Assembly: GCF_020783335.1 (NCBI RefSeq)
Contig: NZ_CP086068.1
Coordinates: 3,720,001 to 3,784,000 of the forward strand
Source of the DNA: Mucilaginibacter daejeonensis
Lineage (GTDB): Bacteria > Bacteroidota > Bacteroidia > Sphingobacteriales > Sphingobacteriaceae
DNA: 64,000 nucleotides
Direction: 5' to 3'
The first letter of the stretch is position 1. Every line of letters starts with the position of its first letter. Of the stretch, positions 8,092 to 16,871 are shown piece by piece. The notes beneath the pieces were generated by a model that saw only the letters and a list, made by a program, of their open reading frames with translations, ran no database searches and was not told the origin of the DNA. The translations under genes were made by a program, and so were the position numbers.

Positions 8092-8895
8092 ATGAATATG
8101 AAGAAAGAGTTCAATATAGACAAGCTTTACGACCGTGTTTGGGACTGGCTGATCGCTTACGGGCCACGCTTTTTGCTGGGTATGGTGGTATTATTTGTGG
8201 GCATGTGGCTCATCCGCTGGCTGCTCGACCGCTCCCGCCAAGGTATGCACCGTAAAGAGATAGACCCATCGGCCAAACCGTTCCTGATCAGCATGTTGGG
8301 CGTGGCCATGCGGGTACTGCTCATCATCGGTGTGATGCAGATCATAGGACTTGAGTTGACGCTATTCACTGCCGTAGTAGGCGCCTTTGGTGTGGCCGCC
8401 GGCCTGGCCCTTTCGGGCACGTTACAGAACTTTGCCAGCGGTATCATGATCTTGCTGCTCAAGCCCTTCGTGATCGGCGATAATATACTTGCGCAGGGAT
8501 TGGAAGGCACCGTGACCTCCATCGAGATATTTTATACCACCGTGACCACCTTTGACAACCGGGTGGTGATCATCCCCAACAGCAAACTCTCTAACGAGGT
8601 GATCATCAACATCAGCCGTGAAGGCAAGCGCCGAATGGATATCTCCTTTAAACTGCCCAATCAAATAGCCCTTACAGAGGCCAGGCAGGTGATCAACAAT
8701 GCCATTGATAAGGTGAGCAACGTGTTGGTAGAACCCGCGCGCCGCATAGGTGTAAGCGAGCTGCAGTACGATGGTTACGTGGTGATGGTGAACGTTTGGG
8801 TGAACGCCCATGGCTATTACGACACCAAACTAACGCTACAGGAGACCATACTACAGGACATAAAGGATGCGGGCATCAAACTGCCCGGGTTATAA
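8092..8895 (+). CDS. Small-conductance mechanosensitive channel (MscS family)
   Basis: Protein of 267 residues with the minimal MscS layout: three membrane segments (about 22-42, 60-84 and the pore-lining TM3 near 90-115 with the Gly/Ala-rich VVGAFGVAAGLALSGTL), then the beta domain (FVIGDNI, GTVTSIEIFYTTVTTFDNR, IIPNSKLSNEVIIN) and the C-terminal alpha/beta cage. It opens under membrane tension to release solutes during hypo-osmotic shock. A GTG at 8074 would add 6 residues; the ATG at 8092 is preferred because homologues start close to it. It converges on the GH28 gene with 27 bases between them. Confidence 0.93.
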   Translation: MNMKKEFNIDKLYDRVWDWLIAYGPRFLLGMVVLFVGMWLIRWLLDRSRQGMHRKEIDPSAKPFLISMLGVAMRVLLIIGVMQIIGLELTLFTAVVGAFGVAAGLALSGTLQNFASGIMILLLKPFVIGDNILAQGLEGTVTSIEIFYTTVTTFDNRVVIIPNSKLSNEVIINISREGKRRMDISFKLPNQIALTEARQVINNAIDKVSNVLVEPARRIGVSELQYDGYVVMVNVWVNAHGYYDTKLTLQETILQDIKDAGIKLPGL

Positions 8896-8922
8896 AAGCG
8901 CGAACAGCAGGATGCTGTAGGC

Positions 8923-10305
8923 TTACTGGCTAACGCTAAGGCCGGTAACATTCTCGCTGATGGTCTTTTTGTCGGTGATCTTACCAACGCTCACATTATT
9001 GAGCGTCACATTCTTTACCGGCAACTCTTTTTGCCCCTGTATCCTCGACATGAACTGCGCTTCTTTAGCGGTGATGTTACGCAGATGAACATCGCTGATC
9101 GGTGTCAGCTTTTTAATGGTGGTAGGTACCAGGTCGCGCCATTGGTAAAGCACGTCGGTCTCTATGCCCAATACGCCCAGGTCGATCTTGCCCGAACTGA
9201 TATTGACCATGTTGATGTTCTTGACGTAGCCACCCATTCTCTCATTGGTCTTAATGAAGAGCAAATGGCCCAGTTTGGCGCCATCCTGTACGGTACAGTT
9301 CTCGGCCAAAACGTTCTCTATACCGCCCGAAAGTTCGCTGCCTATGGCGATCAGCTGGTGACCGTTCTTCACGAGGCAGTTACGGATCACGATGTTCTTG
9401 GACGGGGTCTTCAACCGCCAGCCCTCGGGGTTGCGGCCCGATTTGATGGCCACAGCATCATCGCCCTGGTCAAATTCACAATTTTCGATCAGCACGTTCT
9501 GGCTCATTTCGGGGTCTACCCCGTCGTTGTTATGGCCGTGCGCATATACCTTCAATTTGCGGATCACTACGTTGGTACACAAGTACGGGTGTATGGTCCA
9601 AAATGGACTATTCTGTATGGACACGCCCTCTATAAGCACATTATTGCAGCGGTTGAACTGGATGAACTGCGGGCGCAGGTGCGCCGTATCATTCACCATT
9701 TGCCTTTGCTCAACAGGCACATACTTTTCGGCCATCTGGTACAGGCGTTTCAGGCTTAGCATATGTGGCCTTGGCCTTGCGAACCATACCTTCCAAACAT
9801 CCATCTTGGCCTTTAACTGTCCCTCGCCGGTAATGGCCACATTATCGCATTTATAAGCGTAGATCAAAGGCGAGTAGTTATAGCACTCCATGCCCTCCCA
9901 GGTGGTGTGCACGGCGGGCAGATAATCTTGCGGATCATCAGAGAACAGCAGCGTAGCGCCTTTGCTTAAGTGTAGCTCCACATTGCTTTTAAAATGCACC
10001 TTGACCGTAGGCCACTCACCGGGTGGGATCACCACCACGCCGCCACCTGCCGCATTGGCTCTGGTAATGGCGTCGGCTATGGCTTTGCTATTACGGGTCT
10101 TGTCCCGTTCGGCGGTGCCTAAGCCGGTCACCTCAAATTTGGGGCATCTGGACAGATCAGGCACCTTGATGGCCGGCATAGCAAAAGGGGCTTTTACGGT
10201 CACTTTGGTGAACTGTACTTTGCTCCCTTTTTGAGCTTGTGAAACGAATGGCGATGCCGCGAGGGCCACCAACAGCATGATCTTGTTGAAACTACGCATG
10301 CTCAA
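8923..10305 (-). CDS. Glycoside hydrolase family 28, exo-polygalacturonase-like, secreted
   Basis: Protein of 460 residues with a signal peptide (to about residue 24, SQAQ). The GH28 catalytic motifs are canonical: NNDGVD (259-264), QGDDAVAIKSG (280-290) with Asp282-Asp283, and NGHQLIAIGSE (314-324) with His316. The parallel beta-helix repeats are obvious (NVLIENC, NIVIRNC and similar). The insertion around residues 170-210 (VWFARPRPHMLSLKRLYQMA) is typical of the larger bacterial GH28 enzymes that release galacturonate from pectin ends. It follows the TonB-dependent receptor by 47 bases on the same strand and may share its transcript. Confidence 0.92.
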   Translation of the reverse strand: MSMRSFNKIMLLVALAASPFVSQAQKGSKVQFTKVTVKAPFAMPAIKVPDLSRCPKFEVTGLGTAERDKTRNSKAIADAITRANAAGGGVVVIPPGEWPTVKVHFKSNVELHLSKGATLLFSDDPQDYLPAVHTTWEGMECYNYSPLIYAYKCDNVAITGEGQLKAKMDVWKVWFARPRPHMLSLKRLYQMAEKYVPVEQRQMVNDTAHLRPQFIQFNRCNNVLIEGVSIQNSPFWTIHPYLCTNVVIRKLKVYAHGHNNDGVDPEMSQNVLIENCEFDQGDDAVAIKSGRNPEGWRLKTPSKNIVIRNCLVKNGHQLIAIGSELSGGIENVLAENCTVQDGAKLGHLLFIKTNERMGGYVKNINMVNISSGKIDLGVLGIETDVLYQWRDLVPTTIKKLTPISDVHLRNITAKEAQFMSRIQGQKELPVKNVTLNNVSVGKITDKKTISENVTGLSVSQ

Positions 10306-10352
10306 TATTAAACATTTATAACCATTTGCAAGGCAGGCGCGCCCGGTATCGA

Positions 10353-12734
10353 TCAGAACTTTAAAGCCACGCTACCCAGGAACTGGGCTGGTGCCTGCGG
10401 TGTCAAACGCACCGACCAGGCCTTTTCGCTGGTGAGGTTGTTGACCTTAAAGCTTACGCGATATTTAGGCTGATCATAAAATAGCGCGGCATCAAACATG
10501 GTGTACGACGGGATGATCACCTTGGTGGTACGGTTGTTCAATTGGTACGACCGGCTACCGTAATTACCACCGAAACCGGCACCCAAACCGTTCAATTGAC
10601 CTTTAGACACACGGTAGCTTGCCCAAAAGTTGATCATTTGATCAGGGCCCGAACCATCAGGGCGTAAGCCATTGATATCGGCATTGGCATTGGTGATCAC
10701 GCTGTAGTTATAGGCGTACCCGGCCACTACATTGAAGCCGGTAAAGGGGTTGGCGGTCAGGTCCACCTCAACGCCCTGGCTTTTGCGGGTACCATCCTGA
10801 ATAGAGTAGTTGGTATTGTTAGGGTCGGTGCGCAATACATTCTTCACCCTGATATCATAGTAGCTCACCGAGCCGGTAAGGCGATGGCCGAACAAGTTGC
10901 CTTTAGCGCCGAATTCCATCTGGTTGGCATGCTCGGGCCTGAACGGTGTACCATCGGCGGCCTGACCGCTCCGGTTAAAGAAACCGCCCATGTAGTTACC
11001 GAACAACGACAGCCTGTCCTTAGCCACCTCATACACCAATCCCATTTTTTGTGATACGGATGTTTGCTTGTACGGACCTATGGATACGCCATTGGCACCA
11101 AGTCCGCCGGCGGTTTGCCCGGTATTGACATTGTAAACGCCCAGATACTGGTAACGATCCACCCTGATGCTACCCATTACCAGCAACTGATCGGTGATGT
11201 TGAACGCATCTGACACGTAAGCGGCATAGGTATTATCACGGTTCTTCTCCTTACGCAATGTGCCACCGGTATTGGCGGCCGAATCTACCTTGAAACGGCT
11301 GATGCGATAATTGGCATTAGGCACCAGGTAATTTACCGCAGGCAGGTTAACGGTAACGCGGTCAAAATCGTTGAAATTATTATAATAATCGAGCCCTGCC
11401 ACGATGCGGTTGCGGTGGTCAGCGATGTTCAGATCACCGATAAAGTTCTGCTGAATATCCGTAGCGATAAAATTAGTGGCGCCAACGATGATGTTAGGGA
11501 TCAGCGTGTTGTTGGCCCTGCCGTTGAGCGCGGTGATATATCCGTTAATAGTGGAGCGTGCACGTGACACCACGGTCTGTGATGTCCACTGGCTTGATAT
11601 CTTGTAATTGGCCTGGGCAAAAATATTGAGCATTTGTGTACTGTAGGTCAGGTCATTGCTCATGAAGGTGCGGTTGTAAGGCACGCCGATATCTTCAATG
11701 GTCTGTGTTTTACCACTGGTGGTAAGCGGGTTAAAACGCACTACGGAGGTGCCTTTTTCCTGACCGAACTCTACCTCCAGCAGTAACGACAGCCGGTCGG
11801 TGATCTGGTACGAGAAACTTGGCGCCAGCGACAGATTATTGGTGAAGCCCTGATCCTGAAACGTTTTTTGGTGCGTAGTGGCCGCATTGAGGCGGAACAG
11901 GGCCGTTTTATCGGCGTTCACCGGACTGTTCACATCTACGGTCAAGCGGTTCAGGTTCCAGCTACCGCCAGTGTAAGCCACCTCGCCGCCCACATCATTA
12001 TATGGCCGCTTGGTGACGCGGTTGAACAGGCCACCGTAGCTGCTGGATATATTGGTACCGAACAATGTGGTGGATGGACCTTTGATGGCCTCGATACGTT
12101 CCAGGTTCACCGGATCGATCGACGAGAAGGCCGCACCGGCCACACCATTACGGGCATTGGGTTCCGTCTCGAAACCACGCGAACGGAAGGTCACCCGGCC
12201 CTGGTTAGCGATCATAGGGATGCCCGCACCCGGTACGTTCTTGGAGATGCTTCCAAGATCGATGGCCACCTGTTCCTGAATGAGTTCTTTGGAAACGGTG
12301 TTATACACCTGCGGGTTCTCCAGGTATTTGAGGGGCATCCGCGCCACAAAGCGGGTCTCTTTTTTGGAGAACTTGTTAGTGCCGCTGGCTACGGTCACTT
12401 CCTGTAAAGCCTGTACGTTCTCTTTAGGAAGTTGGTGATCGGCGGTAACGGTTTGCCCGGCCACAACGGTCACTTCTATATCTTTCTCGGTGGCACCCAA
12501 TACCTGTATCTTGATGTGGTACCTACCGGGTGAAACGTTGTTGAACGTGTAATGTCCGTTCCCGTTAGTTAGTGTGGCCCGGCCCGTCTCTTTAATGGAT
12601 ACCGATACCGAAGCAAAGGGCTGACCATCTATCAGGGTCACGGTTCCGGTGATGGTGCCGGTGTTTTGTGCTAATAAAGGCTGAAAAGTGAACAGCAGAA
12701 AAGTAACCAGGACGGCTCGTAAAAATAGGGTCAT
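10353..12734 (-). CDS. TonB-dependent outer-membrane receptor, siderophore type
   Basis: Protein of 793 residues: signal peptide (to QPLLAQ, about 22), a CarboxypepD_reg-like beta-sandwich (about 27-105), a plug domain with ETRFVARMPLKYLENPQVYN and ERIEAIKGPSTTLFG, and a 22-strand barrel ending in the aromatic FLGSVALKF. The plug and TonB-box region resemble siderophore receptors (FhuA/FpvA type) rather than SusC, and no SusD partner follows. Siderophore uptake is therefore the default guess. It is followed by a GH28 gene, so uptake of a pectin-derived ligand is an alternative. Confidence 0.88.
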   Translation of the reverse strand: MTLFLRAVLVTFLLFTFQPLLAQNTGTITGTVTLIDGQPFASVSVSIKETGRATLTNGNGHYTFNNVSPGRYHIKIQVLGATEKDIEVTVVAGQTVTADHQLPKENVQALQEVTVASGTNKFSKKETRFVARMPLKYLENPQVYNTVSKELIQEQVAIDLGSISKNVPGAGIPMIANQGRVTFRSRGFETEPNARNGVAGAAFSSIDPVNLERIEAIKGPSTTLFGTNISSSYGGLFNRVTKRPYNDVGGEVAYTGGSWNLNRLTVDVNSPVNADKTALFRLNAATTHQKTFQDQGFTNNLSLAPSFSYQITDRLSLLLEVEFGQEKGTSVVRFNPLTTSGKTQTIEDIGVPYNRTFMSNDLTYSTQMLNIFAQANYKISSQWTSQTVVSRARSTINGYITALNGRANNTLIPNIIVGATNFIATDIQQNFIGDLNIADHRNRIVAGLDYYNNFNDFDRVTVNLPAVNYLVPNANYRISRFKVDSAANTGGTLRKEKNRDNTYAAYVSDAFNITDQLLVMGSIRVDRYQYLGVYNVNTGQTAGGLGANGVSIGPYKQTSVSQKMGLVYEVAKDRLSLFGNYMGGFFNRSGQAADGTPFRPEHANQMEFGAKGNLFGHRLTGSVSYYDIRVKNVLRTDPNNTNYSIQDGTRKSQGVEVDLTANPFTGFNVVAGYAYNYSVITNANADINGLRPDGSGPDQMINFWASYRVSKGQLNGLGAGFGGNYGSRSYQLNNRTTKVIIPSYTMFDAALFYDQPKYRVSFKVNNLTSEKAWSVRLTPQAPAQFLGSVALKF

Positions 12735-12759
12735 GCAGCAATAATTAGGGTTGATGCTG

Positions 12760-12767
12760 CAAATATA
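12760..12767 (-). promoter_or_regulatory. Candidate -7 element for the TonB receptor
   Basis: Minus-strand TATATTTG, an exact TAnnTTTG match 25 bases before the receptor ATG at 12734. No -33 box was recognised at the right spacing. Confidence 0.45.
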
Positions 12768-12837
12768 TGACCTTTATTTATAATTGGTCTAAATAATATT
12801 AAAGTTCATCCCCAATTTGTTACACTTGCCCCAAGTG

Positions 12838-13086
12838 TTAAGCAGCTCCCTTGTTATCCCAATGATCTTTGATCACCTTGCCCTCGGCATCGGTCACTAT
12901 GCGGCGCACAAAACGGTCACCTTTGATCATACCCTGCTCATTGAATTCGCCCAGGAACAACAGCACCGGGCGGCCTATCGCGTCCGTTTTAAATTGCAGG
13001 TCGTACCTCCCCATCTGTTTCTCGATCATGGCATCAGCCTCGTAGGTGCGGTTCAATATCTTCATGATCTGTTTACCCAGTTTCAT
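12838..13086 (-). CDS. Small conserved-looking hypothetical protein
   Basis: Protein of 82 residues, basic at the N-terminus (MKLGKQIMKILNRTYEADAM), with a beta-rich middle (GRYDLQFKTDAIGRPVLLFL) and a C-terminal segment FVRRIVTDAEGKVIKDHWDN. There is no signal peptide, membrane segment or cysteine motif. The composition is that of a real folded protein, and the opposite-strand frame over the same bases gives a low-quality sequence. I do not recognise a family. It lies upstream of the TonB receptor on the same strand with a 103-base gap containing that receptor's promoter octamer, so it is probably transcribed separately. Confidence 0.6.
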   Translation of the reverse strand: MKLGKQIMKILNRTYEADAMIEKQMGRYDLQFKTDAIGRPVLLFLGEFNEQGMIKGDRFVRRIVTDAEGKVIKDHWDNKGAA

Positions 13087-13112
13087 ACGCTTGACTATAA
13101 AGTTTGACCAAC

Positions 13113-13128
13113 GGCCGCTTGAGCGGCC
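13113..13128. other. Short perfect hairpin
   Basis: GGCCGCTTGAGCGGCC forms a 7-pair stem with a 2-base centre. It lies between the 3' end of the broken XRE-PAS gene and the small hypothetical gene. No T-run follows, so terminator function is uncertain. Confidence 0.3.
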
Positions 13129-13288
13129 TTGTTAGCTGTAAGGGATCGGATCTGAAAATAAGTTATAGGGATCGGCTAAACGGAACGCCCCGGTCCGAAC
13201 ATTCGGACTCAAGGGCGTATATCTATTTTACAGATCAGCGCGCTGGTTGTTTGGAAGATGATGGCGTCAAGCCGGCAAGAGTTGGGCC

Positions 13289-14003
13289 TTAGTTCATGCG
13301 TTGTATAGCTTCGAGCACGGCACGCATCCGCTCCATCACTGCTTGCTGATGCGCGGCCGATATCTCGCTTTCCAACTGGGCCGACAATACGCGCAACTCG
13401 GCGAACAGGTCGCTTTTTTGGTAAGTATCGCTGCTGACGCTGGTATCTAACAATTGCGGCCGCACCAGGTAACTGATTTGTCCTTGATCTTCGATATGGT
13501 AGCAACTAACACGCACGTTCCTTAACTTACGGTCACGGTCCCAATGCCTGATCGGTCGTTCGTAAGTAATGTCTCCTTGAAGTTCTCTCACCTTGGCCCT
13601 CAGCGATGGGGTATCCTCTTTTGGTCTGATGTCCGCATATGGTCATCGTCATAAAATCGGCGTGGGTAAACCCGTAGTGATGGGTAGCGGCCTCGTTCAC
13701 CTCCAAAAAACGCAAACTCGCCGGGTCGAACATCCACATGGGCTCCGTACTTTGATAGAACAGCTTACTCATATCGGTAACGCGCCGTTCCTGGCCTACC
13801 AGCAAATGTGCTGGCGATAAGTTCAGTGCCGAACAAAGCGATATCAATCGGTCTACCGTAAGCGCGGTCTGTCCCGATTCGATGTTACTGTAGCCGTTCT
13901 GGCTCATATCTATCTTGCCGGCCAAATAGCTTTGTGAGTAGCCCAGTTCGTTCCTGCGCTGTTTAATGACCTTGATGACCTGGTTGAGTGATCTTTGTTC
14001 CAT
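13289..14003 (-). pseudogene. XRE helix-turn-helix/PAS regulator, interrupted by a +1 frameshift
   Basis: The first frame (ATG at 14003) gives an XRE-type helix-turn-helix (residues 1-70, YSQSYLAGKIDMSQNGYSNI) followed by the start of a PAS domain (WMFDPASLRFLEVNEAATHH). After MTMTI, near 13637, the sequence becomes nonsense. Skipping the single base at 13637 restores a perfect PAS continuation (ADIRPKED, then RAKVRELQGDITYERP, PIRHWDRDRKLRNVRV) in the frame that runs to 13289. The intact protein would be about 237 residues ending in a helical tail. The site is not a homopolymer. This is either a recent inactivating insertion or a sequencing error. It is divergent from the Nudix regulator. 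Confidence 0.85.
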
Positions 14004-14022
14004 AGGTTAACATTGGTGGATA

Positions 14023-14030
14023 CAAACATA
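14023..14030 (-). promoter_or_regulatory. Candidate -7 element for the XRE-PAS gene
   Basis: Minus-strand TATGTTTG, an exact TAnnTTTG match 19 bases before the ATG at 14003. Confidence 0.45.
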
Positions 14031-14162
14031 AATATAACACTTATTCTACTGTTCCGTTCACATAACGTGTAGTTGTAACATCTACGTTAGAGAACCAACT
14101 AAATTTCCACAATATCGGTGAGGCCGATAGGTCACAGTTGGAATAAGCGCTTTTGTTTACCG

Positions 14163-14182
14163 GCAAATATTCTCTTATTTGC
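14163..14182. promoter_or_regulatory. Inverted repeat before the Nudix regulator, possible auto-operator
   Basis: GCAAATA (14163-14169) and TATTTGC (14176-14182) are perfect inverted arms separated by 6 bases. The second arm ends 3 bases before the ATG at 14186, a position suited to autoregulation. Confidence 0.45.
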
Positions 14183-14185
14183 AAT

Positions 14186-14932
14186 ATGAACGTGATCGAC
14201 CTGTTCGAAAAAGGAAGCGAATTAGCTTACCGCTCATGCATCCCGCATGTGTCGGTCGATTGCGTGGTGTTCGGTTTCCACGAGTCATCACTAAAAGTGT
14301 TACTGCTGAAGATGAAGGGCTTTAACAAGTGGGGCCTGCCCGGCGGTTACGTCAAAAAAGAAGAGGACCTTGACCATGCTGCTTACCGCATCCTGAAAGC
14401 ACGCACCGGCGCCTCGGTCATCTTCCTCGATCAGTTCAAGGTGTTCGGCAAGATGGGGCGATCAGAGGCCGATATGTCGCACCTGCCCGAGCATGTTTGG
14501 CAGCGGCAGCGCTTTGTTTCGGTAGGCTACTATGCATTGGTGAACTACGGCGAGATCACACCTGTGACCGACCGCATATCTGAACGCTGTGAATGGATGG
14601 ACATAGACGCGTTGCCCGATATGATGATGGACCATCATGAGATATTGGAGAACGCGCTCCGTACCCTTCGCCGCAACATCAACTACACCCCTATCGGCCT
14701 TAACTTGCTGCCGCGTGAATTCACCATGCCGCAGTTACAGCGTTTGTACGAGATCATTTTGGGCAAACCCCTGCATCGCGGTAACTTTCAGCGCAAGATC
14801 CATAGCTTCAACATCCTGGTGAAGCATAACACTACCCCGAGCAAACAGGCGCATCGCCCGCCTATACTATATAGTTTCGACACCGAACGTTACAATGAGG
14901 CCCTCCAAAATGGCCTTAAACAGGAGTGGTGA
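14186..14932 (+). CDS. Nudix-family transcriptional regulator (NrtR/AraR-like)
   Basis: Protein of 248 residues. The N-terminal Nudix fold starts with the typical SVDCVVFGFHESSLKVLLLK and has a degenerate Nudix box at GGYVKKEEDLDHAAYRILKA: the catalytic R-E-x-x-E-E core is missing, so hydrolase activity is unlikely. The C-terminal half is a winged-helix DNA-binding domain (MPQLQRLYEIILGKPLHRGN, then FQRKI). This layout is that of NrtR-type regulators, some of which control sugar catabolism in Bacteroidota (AraR). The ATG at 14186 is preferred over an earlier in-frame start at 14153 because it fits homologues. It lies upstream of the glucoside-dehydrogenase operon on the same strand and may regulate it. 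Confidence 0.85.
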   Translation: MNVIDLFEKGSELAYRSCIPHVSVDCVVFGFHESSLKVLLLKMKGFNKWGLPGGYVKKEEDLDHAAYRILKARTGASVIFLDQFKVFGKMGRSEADMSHLPEHVWQRQRFVSVGYYALVNYGEITPVTDRISERCEWMDIDALPDMMMDHHEILENALRTLRRNINYTPIGLNLLPREFTMPQLQRLYEIILGKPLHRGNFQRKIHSFNILVKHNTTPSKQAHRPPILYSFDTERYNEALQNGLKQEW

Positions 14933-14987
14933 TCACTTTGCCTGATAATTAAGATCAGGCCGGTGAAAATTTGTAACGATCATAATA

Positions 14988-14995
14988 TATATTTG
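14988..14995 (+). promoter_or_regulatory. Candidate -7 element for the GMC dehydrogenase operon
   Basis: TATATTTG, an exact TAnnTTTG match, lies 177 bases before the ATG at 15173. It implies a long leader of about 170 bases, the only long one seen ahead of a large operon here. An upstream TTTG at 14970 is too close for a classical -33. Confidence 0.4.
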
Positions 14996-15172
14996 GAAAA
15001 GTAGAAGAGGCTATTATCTTTGTCTCTGAATGAGACATACTACTCGATGTCTGTCATTCATCAAGTTACATGTATAGCAGTTGTACGGTCATACACGTTT
15101 GACGCTACGCTGCTGCTGACTCTGCAAGTTACCAATACTTGCTTCATTTAACTATCGATATAAACCTGCTTT

Positions 15173-16852
15173 ATGGCAACCAATACTTATGATGCAATAG
15201 TTGTAGGCTCCGGTATATCCGGCGGCTGGGCAGCTAAAGAACTGACCGAAAAAGGTTTGAAGACCTTATTGCTTGAACGTGGTCGCAACATCGAGCACAT
15301 CAAGGATTACGTTAACGCCAATACGGCTCCCTGGGAGTTCGCGCACCGCGGTACACCTACCCAGCAAATGAAAAGAGACCACCCGGTACTGAAGCGCGAC
15401 TACGTGCTGTCAGAGACCAACGAGGACTACTGGGTCGATGAAAAGGAAAGCCCTTACATCGAAAAAGAGCGCTTCGATTGGTTCAGGGGCTATCATGTGG
15501 GCGGCCGCTCCCTTATGTGGGGACGCCAATCATACCGTTGGCACAACATGGACTTTGAGGCCAACGCTAAGGACGGCATTGCCGTTGACTGGCCTATACG
15601 CTACGCCGACCTGGCACCATGGTATAGCTACGTAGAAAAGTTCGCTGGTATATCAGGCAACCGTGATGGTGTGCCTATCCTGCCCGATGGCGATTTTATG
15701 CCACCAATGGATATGAACGTGGTGGAAAAGGATGTTGCCGCCCGCTTAAAGAAACAATTTAACGGTAGCAGGCACATGGTGATCGGCCGTGTGGCCAACA
15801 TCACCGTACCTCACGAAGGCCGTGCCAACTGCCAGTATCGTAACAAATGCTGGTTGGGTTGCCCATTCGGCGCTTACTTCAGCACACAATCGGCCACCCT
15901 GCCAGCGGCAATGAAGACCGGCAACCTTACCCTGCGCCCATGGAGCATCGTGACCAGGGTGATCTATGATAAGGATACCAAACTGGCCAAAGGTGTGGAG
16001 GTGCTTGATGCCGAGACCAACAAGACCTACGAATACTACGCCAAGGTGATATTTCTCAATGCATCTACCATCAACACAGCAGCTATATTGATGCGCTCGG
16101 CCACTGATATTTGGCAAGGCGGTTTGGGTAGCAGCAGCGGCGAACTGGGCCACAACATTATGGACCACCACCTTAACGTAGGTGCATCAGGCATGGTGGA
16201 GGGTTATGAAGACAAATACGTTTACGGCCGCAGGGCCAACGGTATCTATATCCCTCGGTACCGCAACCTCAATGGCGAAAAACGCGATTACATCCGTGGC
16301 TTTGGTTACCAGGGCAGCGCCTCGCGTGAGCGTTGGAGCCGCAACATACCGGAGATGACCATTGGTGCCCAGTTCAAGGACGAACTGAGCGAACCGGGCA
16401 GTTGGAAAATGGGCGTGGGCGGCTTTGGCGAGACCTTGCCTTACCACGAGAACCGCATGTGGCTGGATAAGGATAAAAAAGACAAGTGGGGCCTGGCCGT
16501 ACCGGTGATTGATGCTATAGTGCGCGACAACGAGAAAAAGATGCGCATCGACATGATGAACGATGCCGCCGAGATGCTGGAAGCCGTTGGTGTTAAAGAC
16601 GTGAACTCTTACAATGAAGCTGCGATATTAGGCCGTGGTATACATGAGATGGGTACCGCCCGCATGGGTCGTGACCCTAAAACATCGGTACTGAACGAGT
16701 GGAACCAGGTTTGGGACGCCAAGAACGTTTACGTGACCGATGGCGCTGCCATGACCTCGGCCGCCTGCCAAAACCCGTCGCTTACCTACATGGCCCTGAC
16801 GGCCCGCGCTGCCGACCATGCGGTATCAGAGTTGAAGAAAATGAACATCTAA
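15173..16852 (+). CDS. GMC-family FAD dehydrogenase, probable glucoside 3-dehydrogenase large subunit
   Basis: Protein of 559 residues. It has an N-terminal FAD-binding Rossmann motif VGSGISGG (11-18), GGRSLMWGRQSYRW (110-123), a compact cysteine set at 220, 226 and 230 (CQYRNKCWLGC) that may bind an iron-sulfur cluster, the active-site histidine His491 in IHEMGTARMG and the partner Asn534 in CQNPSLTYMA. There is no signal peptide of its own; in related enzymes the Tat-bearing small subunit carries it across the membrane. The reaction inferred is oxidation of glycosides or free sugars, probably at C3, passing electrons to cytochrome c. Gluconate or glucose dehydrogenase is the alternative. 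The small subunit and cytochrome are encoded in the same operon. Confidence 0.88.
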   Translation: MATNTYDAIVVGSGISGGWAAKELTEKGLKTLLLERGRNIEHIKDYVNANTAPWEFAHRGTPTQQMKRDHPVLKRDYVLSETNEDYWVDEKESPYIEKERFDWFRGYHVGGRSLMWGRQSYRWHNMDFEANAKDGIAVDWPIRYADLAPWYSYVEKFAGISGNRDGVPILPDGDFMPPMDMNVVEKDVAARLKKQFNGSRHMVIGRVANITVPHEGRANCQYRNKCWLGCPFGAYFSTQSATLPAAMKTGNLTLRPWSIVTRVIYDKDTKLAKGVEVLDAETNKTYEYYAKVIFLNASTINTAAILMRSATDIWQGGLGSSSGELGHNIMDHHLNVGASGMVEGYEDKYVYGRRANGIYIPRYRNLNGEKRDYIRGFGYQGSASRERWSRNIPEMTIGAQFKDELSEPGSWKMGVGGFGETLPYHENRMWLDKDKKDKWGLAVPVIDAIVRDNEKKMRIDMMNDAAEMLEAVGVKDVNSYNEAAILGRGIHEMGTARMGRDPKTSVLNEWNQVWDAKNVYVTDGAAMTSAACQNPSLTYMALTARAADHAVSELKKMNI

Positions 16853-16871
16853 TCTCATTTACGCTGATACC

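Noticed and set aside
9031..9759. Long plus-strand open frame (242 residues) over the GH28 gene
   Set aside because: It is antisense to a well-supported GH28 gene and has no family features; long shadow frames are common at this base composition.
13209..13505. 98-residue minus-strand frame near the XRE-PAS gene
   Set aside because: A third frame of the same region; the PAS continuation lies in the frame ending at 13289, so this one is a shadow.
13289..13591. The 100-residue frame as a separate gene
   Set aside because: It reads as the second half of the PAS domain of the upstream XRE frame; one base at 13637 explains the break.
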